From contig NW_019091366.1 in assembly GCF_001949145.1 (NCBI RefSeq), positions 1,362,799 to 1,426,798 on the forward strand: a DNA stretch of 64,000 bases, written 5' to 3'. The translations under genes and the position numbers were made by a program. Shown here in pieces: positions 1 through 12,600 of this stretch. Origin of the DNA: Acanthaster planci. Its lineage: Eukaryota > Echinodermata > Asteroidea > Valvatida > Acanthasteridae. How positions within the stretch are numbered: position 1 is the stretch's first letter; the number at the start of each line of letters is the position of its first letter. The notes beneath the pieces were generated by a model. That model did not search any database. It saw only the letters and a list, made by a program, of their open reading frames with translations, and had not been told where the DNA came from.

Positions 1-1960
1 AGGCAAGGCAATTCTGGCAAAGTGATAAAACTCCCGTATTCTATAAATGTTGACTTTGGACATTGTCTCAAGGGTGAAAGGCCAGGCTGACCTTCCGTGT
101 TTATCCAATCCATCAAGCCAGAGCTATTTGATCTGGAGGGGAGGAATTTGAAAGAAAGGGAAAAAGCGCCGTAGTCCTTACGTGAAGGTTTTCTGTCTGA
201 AGTCGTAACTTATCCTGGCGCGATTTCAGTGTGCTCAAACTTCTTGATGGTTTAACTCCATGTTTGCTGGCCAATGATATCTCTGGGTTTCTGATTTGCT
301 ATCAAAACAGCATTGCGGACGTAACATAACTCACAAGGTTTTCCGCCACCTCATGAGACAGGCTGATTTTATTTTGCATACATGTATATGTTATATTTAT
401 GACGCGACATGATTTCAGATAGATAAACTGGGGCAAAATGAAACATCATTTCCTAAAGTAACTTTAATGGCATTTCTGGGGGATGAGCCCCAATGTTTGG
501 CTTTTTACTCGTTTCGGAAAGGAAAGGAAATGAGTTGACCGTCCTTTCAATATAAAGGGAAAAGAAAAAAGAATAAATGCCCTTAGAGGGCGCACCCTTC
601 TACCCTTCCCGTAAGATCCGTCAATTGCCCTTATTACCCGCATTTAATTGGTCTCCAGTTTTTACCGAAAGAATGAACTCACTGCAAAATAACGTTTCCG
701 TATTAAACAGTCGTATTCTAACTTGATTTGAATGCGCCTGGTTACGTCTCTATATAAACTTGGCGGCTGGCCACACAACGCTGCGCTCAGCTGGTTCACC
801 GCAGTCTATACAGACTTAAGTTCGGGGAAATGGAATGGGTTCTTGATGTGCATTATGGCGTCACCTTGCCTCGCGGAACATCAACCACGGAGGCTGTCCT
901 GCCTTTTCCGATATTCAACGACTCACCATCTTCTCATTAGGACCCTCAACGGCCCCCTTCCTTATGTACGTACCCCCATTCTGAAGGTAAAGGGCACTCC
1001 ATCATTGCCCGTTATTTCACAGCAATTCGACGATGGCCGTGTCAGGTATTGTGGAGTATATATAGGGGGCCCCAACTGGACCGAGGAATCTCTTTGCATC
1101 TCCCAGTTGGGCTAGTCACGGGAAACGCTGGTGCATCCGGCTGGTTTCAGCTCATTTATGCCAAAGGGACGGGGGAAATCGGAACAATGGAAAATGTGAA
1201 CCCTGATGGTGTTGGGATAATTGTTGCGCGATGGAAGGATGCGTAAAAACCCTTCCTGGCTGGACTGTCGAGGGACATACTTGGAGGTAGAAATACAAAA
1301 GCTATAGGGCGATGAGACACACACGTTTCCTCACTTCTCTTAGCTTGGGCATGATGGGAGGCACCAGTCCGTAACAGTCATGAATACTGATGGGAGGAAC
1401 CAAAAAGACTTACCGGTACGTTGTGCCTGCAAATACGGCAGTGGAACAGCAAATGTAGATGATCAATTTTGAGCTAAGAGGAAGATTTTCAATCAAGAAT
1501 TGGTCGTGCATCCAAATGTTACTGATAAGAATTAACGATTTTGTTTTGTTTGTTTGTATTATCTCCACTGAATCAAAGCAATGAATATAGGCTGCAGTGC
1601 AAATAAAAGATATTAATCCTAGCTTTCAGCAAGTGAATAGAAGTTTAGCGTCAGGTGGGTGGGTGAGGCGGTCCCTTATACCCTTATGATCAATCAAATT
1701 AAGTAACAGAGAGGTTAAACGTTACACAATGTTCTGCAGTTGGCCAATGCAGATTCAACCCATCTTTCCGCCATTCAAAAAAAATATTTATTTTTTATTT
1801 ATTTATGTCATCTTTAATGAGGGTAAGCTCTGATCAGTGACAGCACTGCTTTCCATAGAGGCCCTCGGATTTACAGTGTGGGTCGAAGGCTTACAAGGGC
1901 GCTGAAAGCAGTCGCCAAACGGCCCACATTTGAAGAGAGGAGACTAGTACTAGTAGTATG
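1..1960. other. Non-coding, no gene recognised
   Basis: No exon with credible splice sites or a known domain was seen. A CTCF-like CCCTTAGAGGGCGC lies near 582-595. An AT-rich low-complexity tract occupies about 1777-1807. The short open frames at 732-1246 overlap on both strands and look random. Confidence 0.7.
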
Positions 1961-2135
1961 AGAAGTAGTTACAGTTTTAGAGGTGGGAGGAAAAACCCAG
2001 GAGAATATTCTTGGTATAACCCACTGAATCAGACAGGGACTGAAAACCCAATCCACAAGTGGACCGGGCTGGGAATCGAAACTGGGCCGCAGAAGTGGAA
2101 GGCGCGAAAAGAACCAAGACGCCATCCCAACTACC
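1961..2135 (-). mobile_element. tRNA-derived SINE, copy A
   Basis: Aligns along its whole length with 46723-46903 in the same orientation. Read on the minus strand it starts with a tRNA-like head. The A box resembles TGGCGTNNTGGTT (plus strand 2112-2124) and the B box AGTTTCGATTCC (plus strand 2072-2083), about 41 nt apart as in a tRNA. A tRNA-unrelated body follows, with gtggattgggttttcag and a 3' part containing ttcctcccacctctaaaac. A short TAG-rich stretch (tagtactagtagtatg) beyond the 3' end could be the tail. The two boxes, the correct spacing and the second copy make a Pol III SINE the best explanation. Reading frames across it are incidental. Confidence 0.7.
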
Positions 2136-5028
2136 CAAGTCTTGAAGTCTCTTCGGCCTTTGTCGAAGTGAAAAAAGCGAAATTTTCTGCGCATTTAAGC
2201 TTTAAAGTTTCATTCCTCGTGGACAGGCCTATTTACTCGATATCCGTTATACTAAACACTTGTGTGGTCGAAAAAGTGTAATTTACCGCTAAGGTGACCT
2301 TCCAAAGCAACAAAGCAATTTGAATTAATTTCTACGAGATGTCACCATTAAAACATTGAAAGCAATCATTCCCCAGCCCGTATCACACTCGTTGTTAACT
2401 ATCCTAAATCAAAAATTAATGTCGACCATGTAAAAAAAAAAGAAAAGAAAAAAAGGAAAAAGCGGGGATTGTCTAACACCTGAACACCAAGTTGACAAAG
2501 TGATCCGGAGTATGATTGAAAACACTAATAGCCACTTGAAATTCATTGCACGGTCATCAGCGGTAATAAACCTACCGTCAACAATCACTCGGGATTTGTA
2601 AACGACTGGCCATCATTAGGAGGGACAACACACCCCGGCAACACGGCCCATTTCCTTCCCCAGGCTCGTTGTCGTGATGTTGGCACTACATCAACGCCGT
2701 CGACTAGGCGAGGGTTACAGATCCGCACTCGCCGGGTGTCAAACTCGTTTCCAGAACAACACGAAAAAGATCGCCTCCTCTCTAATGACATGGAAATTGT
2801 TTTTTTGATACAAAAAAAGGCCTGATTTCTGCAGAGGTAGCAAAGGAGCTAGTTCTCGCGATGACGTAGAGACAGAGATCGGATTATGAATGTGAATTAG
2901 GTTCACGGTTTTGTCCCAGTTGAAAATGATGAGTCCAAATATTTAGACGCGAGTCACGAATCAATGAATTGAGTTCCGGTCAAGGGAAAGCTTTGACAAA
3001 TTTCAGTACGTCTTCCCGTGCAGCTTACTGATATGGAGCGTTTCACCGCCAAACATTTACGTCGATCTCTTACTTCTCAAACTCCTTTTGTTAGTTGTAT
3101 CGTGTTGGCATGTGCATGTAGAAATACCATTGCGATCTATCCTGGTTGAAAACCGGGATAAGAAAATCGAAATTTTCAACTTCAGCCGACCGAATGTTGA
3201 ATGATATTTTATTCCACCTTGAATGAATCATCATGTCTGTGTTCATTTAGTTTTATTTAAAAAGTGTACACAACAGCTGTCCCGTGCAAAATGCACCTCA
3301 AATAAATGTTCGTTCTTTTACAAGTTTCTGTCTAAATAATATTTCTTTTGACTTCTTATCAAGTTTATGAAGCCCGGGGGATTCAAAATGGAATTTAGAT
3401 GCTTTGAGGTCCGATTTCTGTGGGTCGAGTATTGATTTTAAAGCATTGTTATCACAGCATAGCTGTAACCGATTCATGCCTATGGTGGCAAATAGCTAAA
3501 ATGCATGTACTTATATGTCCATTGCGAAAACCTAATCTTGGACAAACCACTGGTGTTATTTGTGGTTACACGTATTAGTAATACAGACATGTAAAGGTTT
3601 TCCTGAATGCCGAAACACTCCACTCTTATTTTGATATTCATGTTTCATCTTCCTCTTTTGCTGCAAAAAGTGCGCTTTTGCTTGCCATGCTCGCGGGCAG
3701 AGATTCGCTCGGGCGCTGGGAAGAGTTGATAGCTTTGCAGTGTGATTGGCTACATTGTGCACGACCTGTGACCAAGAGGTTATCACTTTCTGTTAGCGAA
3801 GCGTTAATTAATATTTTTTTGGGGGGGTTAGCCAATGCCGATGCTTTGGAACAGCCAAAGTGTTGGCTATATGATAAAAACATGGCCATGGTACAATCAC
3901 AGCCTCAACTACCGGTACCCCTTCATTTGAAGAACGCTTACAAATCTATTTTCGTGACCTCAATTCTGCACTGAAAAGTTTTTATACCGCGGCATCATAG
4001 AGCTATATATGTGCCGCACACAATTATTTCACGTGCGTACGTGATAATTTTACTACGTGTGCAAAACTTTTATGTGTGCGGGCAGTAATCTGCTCCGAGT
4101 TGAAGTGCACCCCCAGCGGCAAAAGAAAGACAGACGGTATACAAATACGGCATGGTTTGAGAGGAAGTAATGGGAATTACTGGTTCCGAGGTTTAAGCCA
4201 GCCTGACTACCTTCCGACGCGATCACCATTTTCCCGAAATGATCCATTCTCTATTTGCTTTATTACACCTCATAAGTTATATTCAATTAAATGTAAAATT
4301 CTGCAGGTTTGGACTGAGAAACCTCTTCAAAATCCAACTTTTTTGTCTTGACAGTGTTTTCCCGGGACCTCACTGCCTTGTCAAAAACTGCCTTCGTGGA
4401 TTTTGAATGTTTATTTAGCACGATAAGTTCAAGTTCATATAATTATCGATAAAGACGGAAATCTATAACGTTACTTAACTTATACTCACAGACGCCATTG
4501 TTGTTTCTAAGCTGCTAAATTTCCGTGTAATTATAGTCGAGTGCAGATGTGCATTGCAACAGGGCTTTAATAGTCTGGTGCTGACATACGTGTTGGGTCT
4601 TTGCTGTAATAGTTATCGGGATACAACTTCAGACTGGTTCCGTAAAGATTACATGACACAGACTACATTTTTACACGGCGGGTTCCAGAGGGATTTTTTG
4701 GTGCTGCCCATTGATCTCCATTAAAAAGACAATGGTGCTACAAGAAAACACTATTGCACGGCAGCGACTCACGGGTATGACGTCACCTGGTCGCGTATCA
4801 TTTCTACTTTCCAGACGCGAGGTGGTATCGGCCAATGATGAGCTCCGATTTGCTCATGAATATTTATGAGGTGTAGTAATAAGTTTTCCAAGCGGGTTCT
4901 TGCATGCGTTCTGCGTGTACGCAAAGACCATACATCAAGGACTAAATTCGTTACGCGTACTCAGCGTGCTCTGCGTCAAACGCGCCACTGGTCCATTATA
5001 AACGCACGCCTATGCGGTGAGTACTTAA

Positions 5029-5057
5029 AAAAAAATACAAAAAAAAAAAAAAAAAAT
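5029..5057 (+). repeat. Adenine tract (about 9 A, then about 18 A)
   Basis: The tract follows a CpG-rich segment (about 4,890-5,030). It could be the tail of a retroposed sequence, but no flanking target-site duplication was found. A 167-codon open frame crossing the tract gives a Lys run and is not credible as a gene. Confidence 0.6.
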
Positions 5058-6686
5058 CAGTCCTCTGGCCATAATTTTGACTTTTCATTGAAAAAACGGG
5101 GCCAACCTCTTCCAGAGAGTCACTTGGCGGCGCTATTTCAGTCTGATTTTGCACTGCTTTCTATGGGCGCGTATCTAGTGTATCGTGCAACAAGAGGTTT
5201 ATTTTTTCCCCACGAGGATCGGTTTCACGAGAGGGCGACATCATATGGCGCGAAGTTGGGCCCCAATGCTTATCACACAATTCGGGCGGCTTGCTCTCGT
5301 ATGTTCACGCAGCCGCTCGAACGGCGGGAACGTACCCCCGGTTATCGCTGGTTGTTGCATGTAACATGATGGCATCCATGTGCGTTCTTTCAGAGTAAAC
5401 TCTAGAAAGCTGGGCTGAATTTTTTTCTACTTAAAAAGGAACATTCATTTCTGTGTAATGGAAAATAAGTATTGTTATATTTGCAAAACTTCCCACTGTC
5501 TCTCTGGCTTTGCATTAGGCCTAATGCCATTTTGCAATTTTTTGCCGCTGCTCAAAAATCTAAATCTAACGAGTTTTTCCGTGTGTTCCTGTAAAACCCT
5601 GAAGCAGAGGTGGTGTGTGATCCTGTTCCAGGAACACTGTTCTTTGGTCGAGTTCCCACCGTTCAAGCGCGAGAACAAGAAACCCGCGTGTCCAGAACAG
5701 GCCGCCCGATACGCGAACCCGACGATTGTGCGTAACAACTATTGCTGTAAATTAATTGCAAAACAGTTAAATGATAACCAAAATGGAAACTTATGGAAGG
5801 GTATTTTGTAAAGATAAAACGAATCATTAATCCAGTGAAACAGCTCATAATTTTATGCGTCGTTTTCACATTCATGTTCTTATCAAATGTAATGAGGGCG
5901 CCCTTCATGCTTCCTCACCTCTGATCAGAGGACGTGTCCGCGGGCTTATCTATATACTGAAAGTTACAGGCCAGTAAAATGGCCCCAATTGCCTACAATT
6001 GCCTAAATCAGAGTCTCTGCCATTGGAGAATTTTGTGACATTTGGATTGAAAGGTTTGTAGAAAAGATGGAATTAGGAGCCACCAGTAGGACTATCTGCT
6101 CGTTTTTCTGAAAATAGTGGGAAAATGGTGCCCCCATCGATTGCTCTATTTGCGACAGAGTATGGCATCAATTTGGAAAATGGCGACTGGCTTACGACTG
6201 CTTTTTTAGAGGGGAGTGTTGGTGATCAGCTTCGGATAGAAATGTCATCAAAAGTCATCCCTTAAGGCACTGAAAATTGACAGGAAACTGAAAGGAGATG
6301 AAATGAGCTTTAATCTGATGTGTCTTGAAAACCCGAGAAGTTAGTATTTTTCCTGATTTTGTTTTAGTGAGGGTATCTATCATTAATGTCTTGGCAGCTT
6401 ATTTACTGGTCTGCAACCTACAAAGCACAAATGACTCTGCATCGTGGTCGACAACAGGAAGCAACGATTTGTTTGTAGAGTCATTGATGATCATGTTCAG
6501 AAATAAAACACCCCTCGGTTTCCAATGCAACTTAAAACTTTGCTGAGAAATTTGGACCATTAGAATTCTGGGATGGTTGCTTGGTGCTTTGGAGCAATAA
6601 TGCAAGAATTTTGAACTTGGATGGTAACCCCGGGCCTATGCTTCTTAATCCACGTCGGTATTAAACATTTTTACAGGAGCGAAAGA

Positions 6687-6724
6687 AACCAGTTGGCCCA
6701 CTTGTGTCTGTGGGCCCACTGGTT
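6687..6724. repeat. Hairpin, 15-bp stem with one mismatch and 8-base loop
   Basis: AACCAGTTGGCCCAC at 6687-6701 pairs with GTGGGCCCACTGGTT at 6710-6724. It is isolated, with no coding frame or known family attached. Confidence 0.5.
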
Positions 6725-9569
6725 GAGACCGGGATCAAGTCGGGCGCCCTCTCTTGTAAAGATCAAATCAGTAACATAGATCGCCATGGGAGATTTGGCT
6801 GCGGTGATGCCCGTTATATTGCACCCTCTGTTTATTTATGTTGCTGTAAAGACGATTTGCATTTCTGACCGCTGAGGTCCCCATAGACGGCTTGTTCCGG
6901 TTATGAAATTCCCAGTTTAAAATTTGTTCCTCAAAGTGCTATCGGGGACAGTGTACGTGATGAGTGAAAAACGTCTCTTTCACAAACTTGCAGAAGGCGA
7001 AACCACTACTTGGCGATATAATTTCGATTCTGTGGGTTTGACTGTTAGGTTTTGTGGTGTATTGGCGAAATATTGAATCGGTGTGTTGTGTATTTTAGTC
7101 CAATTACACTGGTGGACATTTATGCTTTCCCGGAACCTGAAACCAGGAGAAACTTAACCAGTTTGTTTCTGCTCGATTTTAATTCATTGTAAATCTATTT
7201 TTGTTTATATGTGAAAATTCCTATCAAAAGAAGCACGCCCCCATCGACAGGCGCGAATTAAGGCAGGGTGTTGTCTGTACATTGTACAGAGACAGAGAAG
7301 GCAGGCCGGCGGTGCGCAATTTCACATTAATATTTTGATGTATTATTCACTGATTAACAGTAAAGATGGACATGTAGGTGTCTCACAAACTGAACTAGGT
7401 AACGACCCAATCTGAATGACTCGGAGGGGGGGAGGGAACTTCAAACTTCGATTTCCGAAATCAGATCTCGCCTTTTCTGCACAGCTGGGAGTCATAAACA
7501 CGCAATTAGGCCCATCTCCGCAGAGAACAGTCATCCTAAGAAACATAAAAGCTAATACCAATATTCCTCTGAGGGTACGTAACACCAATGCCATGCCCTC
7601 AGCTACGTGCTGTTCGCTTGTTTCAATCTGTCTACAAAGAGTATTCAGTTTAACAACCCCCTCAAAAGAGAAAGGGGTGCCTATTGTTCCATGTTCAAGT
7701 TCGGGCCCGTTTTTATTTCTTCCGTTCGGCAGGTAACTGGAGATGAACTGGTGCTAACAGAGTGTTGCATAAAACTGAGTGAGTGTCACAAGAAATGATA
7801 GGCAGCCGAGAAAAAGACGCCAAAATAGACGTGCTACAATTTGGAAACGTGACAGACTGAAATGAGTTCGCTCCCGGGCATGCGTGGTGACGGCTCTCTG
7901 GAATCAATTACTGATCGCGTGACCGCCTTTCCGAAAGTGACAAAACGTCACGTGCCGCACACTCTCTGACATTTTTCTTTTATTATGCTGCCACTACTGT
8001 TTCTTATTTCGGAAAGGCCTGTTGAAATCTGACAGGCTGTCACAAATTTCTCGTCTCGGAAGAAATTGTTTTCTAGTGACTAATTACAAGCCTGTGGTAT
8101 AATGATGACGACATGCCTGCTATTTGTGAGGTTTTCAGCCCTCTTAAGTTCTTCGGGCGAGTCTTCCTTGATACGACGACATCAGGCCTATACAGGGATA
8201 CTGCCGACAGATTTGAGCGGGAAATGTTTTCACAACAAATAATCACAAATTGGTGCGTGTTTAAACGGTGTTATTATGTTATGCTTGACCCAGTAATCGG
8301 CAACTTGACCCCTCGGGTAATGGCTGTACATAAACCGATACTTCCTACCGAAATTGGCTTGGTTCTTTTTTGAGGGATTGGAGGGGGTGTTTTTGACCTC
8401 TTACAGGGTCAATTGATAGGGTCGGGTGACCCAGTGGAAACCCACACCGATCACAACGACACTTCATAGGCCATTACCCCTGTAATAGGTGTCATCACCC
8501 GTCCCACAGAAGAATTAACGAATTTCAAGCATTTGGCCCAGTAAAAATAACAAGAAACATCTTGGCCGCTTGACACGATTATTTCTTGAATGCCGATAAG
8601 TGCGGATAGAGAGGAGGAACGCTAAGAACAGAAGGGGTAGGGGTGCTAGAATAGTAGTGTGTGGTCTATTAGCCGACGGCTGTTTACCACGTGATTTTTC
8701 TTTAATTTAGAGGGAAACCATGGCTCCGACATTGTCAGCCAGACTTTGAGATATTTTGTTTTTATTTTGTAACTGAACGATTTAATAGGCCTTTGCACAA
8801 CATGAAGATTGTCAAACTTCCAAGGTCATGTCAGGCAGCGGTCTGTTGCTATGTACTGACGGGTTAGAAAGAATAAGATTGCTTTTTATTTTAATTCTTA
8901 GATATCAATTTACCCTTCCCACCAATGCATATAGCTATATACTGGACGCTAAATCTTGTAAGCGCCAATGGTCATCCATGTACAAAGTTAACATGCTATT
9001 AAAAAAGTCCTTCGTATCACACTTGAGTCGCCGGGCCCGGTTCAACGCGAGTTAACAACATTTTAGTGGTGCGTCGGTCTTCACGTTTTGAGAACCTGAC
9101 AGACTATATATAACAACACAGTATCTTTATGCTCATTATGTTAAACGTGAGAGGGCTACTCTTGGAAACAACATCAACTTTTACTGTTTGAATGTGTTAC
9201 TCAGACCTCTGAGCTTGACCTCTGAAAAGAACACGAATGTATGTCAAATTTTCCCATCTTGGATGATTTAAGGAAACTGCATTGGCACCATAATAAAAGC
9301 TTCTTTCAACGATTAGTGGGTCATTTCGGCCGAATTTTCCCCACTTAATCAGCCGTCGGGGCAAATCTATGAAAGGTTTGCTGGTTGATATGTTGGTAAA
9401 ACAGCAATTGTGTCAAACCGCTGAGTGAGCGCTCGTCATTACGGCGTTATTGAGAGAATTCTGTTTATTTACTCTGTCACTGCAAAAGGACGGATGGAGA
9501 TTTTTGGTCGGTTGTCTTCCCTGGAATCACTTCAACCTCTACCCCATCTCACTCAGCCTAGCCCGCCAA

Positions 9570-9650
9570 GCTACAGTGTTTGATCTTGGGTATCGAATGT
9601 TAGTGCCGCGACCGTCCATTGCCTCGGCCACTTACCGCGCCAAACCTTAA
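9570..9650 (-). mobile_element. Possible tRNA-like SINE head or decayed tRNA pseudogene
   Basis: On the minus strand, AGTGGCCGAGG (plus 9622-9632) resembles the A box of Leu/Ser tRNAs, and ATTCGATACCC (plus about 9588-9598) resembles a B box. The boxes are about 32 nt apart, some 12 nt closer than in a real tRNA. No acceptor stem pairs, so a functional tRNA is excluded. A SINE head or pseudogene fits, but no second copy was found in the window. Confidence 0.3.
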
Positions 9651-12600
9651 GTGATTTGTCGCAAAATGTCAGCGCGAGCCACTCGAGAAGTCAGCCTAGC
9701 TTACGAAGCGTTGCCTCCCATTCCACTTGGCTCGTTACTCGCTGCCATTAGCATCCACATGAGAGCTGTACATACATCTCTTACTCTAGACTAGGAAAAG
9801 CAGCAACCAGCACTTGTCGACGGACGAGAAGACTGCTGTTCAGGATCCCTCCCCCATGGGGCCAGAAGCGGGAAAGTTGTCGCAATTTAAGATCAGTGTT
9901 ATTAAAATCAATGTCTCTGTGTAAAAAGAGGGTTGAAATGTGAATTACCTATAACAAATATTTAGTCTAGATGGGGCTGAATCCTGAATGCGTGCAATAT
10001 CATGATTCCGTCTGAAAGTGTATACATGATCTTACAAAGTGTGTCCAATTTTGCAAGCGGACAACGAGGGCGGACATTGATACCCCATCAACCCTGCAAA
10101 CTAGAGCAAATATCTCGAATCTTGAGTTGTTAGTTCAAAATGACAAACGCAAGCTAGCGCTTCATTCGCCCCTGATGTAATTCTGATTAAGATAAGATGC
10201 ATTTCGAGACACCGGCTGTTTTCAGAATTCTTCGATAATGGGTACGCGAGTCGTATCGTTTACGCGGGATTAAGCGAGTGGATTTTGCCCGCAGCTCGTG
10301 AATATCAAAACAGTTGACATGGGAGCTCATCGTGCAGCCAGATCGGGGGTGATACTAGGGAGGGGGGCCGAGGCTTGTCGATTCATTAGCAAGCGGAAAC
10401 TGACGCTGTGCTTGACCCAGAGAGTATCACGCTTTCCTGTACTGGTTGATCTACAATTCAGTCCCAGATCGTTTTCCAACTGTGCTCGGTAGACACAGCA
10501 CCGAGTTCGTCATTGAAAAACTTCTAGAGTTGAGGACACACATTACGTGTTTTGTGATTGTTTTATAAATCATTTCAAGGGACGACGTCAGCTTTTGCAG
10601 TAAGCCTATTGAATTGGATTGTCCTCTGCTTTCATTTTTATGCATTGACTGAAGTAAATTTAAACCAAGGATTAAAAAAGAGGAATTTATATTTGCTTTA
10701 AAAGAGGAGAAACAGTGATATTGCATTACATGCTGCGAGTCGTTTCTTCACAGGTTGGAACATACAAAGCAATGCTCATTTTTTTCTTGTAGTTTGCACA
10801 ATTTGAACTTAGATTGACCGAATCTGATCAAAGCGAAAAGCTGTTATTTTAAAGTTTGGGTAGCAATATCCTTGGAGTGTGCACACGGCCGGGATAGTGA
10901 CTGTCACGCGGAATCGACAGGGTTGAGTTTGTGCCATCAAGAGTCCATTTGAAAAACTTTGCATCAGTTAAAAAAGAGATGTCGGCTTGTCAGAACAATT
11001 TTTTTAATTACCAGAGGGAATGGATTGCCGCTGACATAATGAAATAAAAGAGCTTGCATCTACAGCCGTCGGATTAAAGAAGGATACTTTCTAAAATGGG
11101 TTCTTTACAGCTTTCATTTATCAAAATTACCATTTATAGTGAACCTTTGTTTCAAGGGTAAGAGTTTGAATTCCAGAAACTTAGGTAAAATCCGACTTTG
11201 TTCTGTATTGTGTAATGAAGCAACGTAACGAGTGGTCGACTTGCAGCTTGCTCCTTGGTATGGACTAAACCCAACCTGCAAGGCTGCGTGCAAAAACTTA
11301 CCCTGCATGTTGGATTTGATACAGTTTGCATTTGAAACGAATAGTTCAAATAACACGTAGTCCAAAAAGTGTCAGTCAGGAGCATATCTGTATATGTTCG
11401 ACGCCTGAGGTCAAAGGCATGATCTGTTGATGAGTCGTTTGTGACCGATTCCAAAAGCTGAAGGATCGACAGCGATTTCATTAGTCGGGCTCTACTTGTT
11501 TCTTCTCTGCAGCGACATAATTACCGCCTTCTCCCACTGTCGGGAAATCACCTCAAATGCGAACGGACGGCCTAATGTATCGCCTCGCCACAGCTTAACA
11601 AATTAAGTGCACGTATCGGCACAGGGGGGGGCGTGAAAGACTGGCTGCACGAAGTGTCATTTATTATCGTGTTGTTAAAGAGGGCATACAACACGACCTA
11701 GCCAAGCCTGCGACAGTCCGGACCTGTTGACGGGGGTAAGATACCACCATGGGCCAATCGGTTCACGAGACCGGGCGAACCCTGTCGATGCGACGCGTTC
11801 ACCGTGACTCACGATTGATGAGAACTGTCTTGGAGTTCTCCACAAACACACAGGGATCCTAAGATGGCGCCCCTGACGTCCTGAACGGTGCCTGGCGTTC
11901 AAGTGGCCAGTCGCTGTCCCAGCCTGGCTCACTCTCTCTCCACCGGTAGTTTACAGTCTTCACCCGAACCTCAAGCACCCACCATCGATTCATCACCCGG
12001 ACTATCCCTATATCCCAGTTTACCGCCGATGATTCTTTCTTTTCATACATATATACAACTGCCCCGGCTTTGGTAAGGAAATTGCAATCATCAATTACAC
12101 TTGGTCTTCGCGACTTCTCAACAATAATTAGATCTCACGACAAGACTAGCATACCTAATACAACCATGTGCTCTGCCTTATCACGATCCTACCTCCTGTT
12201 AGTAATAACCATACCCACAAATTAATGGCTTTCAATGTCTGCAATTTATGTTACAATTGGTTTGCCGAGTCGACAGATCGGCCGTATTATGTAGGCTGTT
12301 AAAGTCTTCAAAGCCCAATCAGCAATACCGGTACGGTATGCTGCATTGTCTCAGACGAACGCTCATTTCTCAACAATTTAATATAGGTGGTGTCAATTAA
12401 CTTATCAGGGATTATTATTTGATGATAAATAACATTTACATGTAAGGAAAATAAAAGATACCGAAAAGTGCTTGACAACAATGCGCATTTTAAAATGTTG
12501 AGCTTCATTTTCTCCGGATTCTTGTTTAAAACAATAGGGTCACAATACAATACAATCACGCATAAAATTCATTCACTCGAAAAATAATTTTAAGACATGA

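Larger units (their letters stand above)
2136..9569. other. Non-coding stretch with simple-sequence tracts
   Basis: An A/G-rich tract lies at about 2432-2463. A perfect 16-bp palindrome GCATTAGGCCTAATGC lies at 5512-5527. A pair of inverted gcctttccgaaa/tttcggaaaggc segments lies near 7926 and 8005. Several G runs are present (for example around 3823). No recognisable gene was found. Confidence 0.65.

Noticed and set aside
1871-2281. Overlapping 107-codon frames on both strands
   Set aside because: They lie over SINE copy A, and the frames are by-products of the repeat.
4866-5369. 167-codon plus-strand frame, the longest outside the homeobox gene
   Set aside because: It crosses an A tract that yields a Lys run, has no recognisable domain, and the two halves look unrelated in composition.
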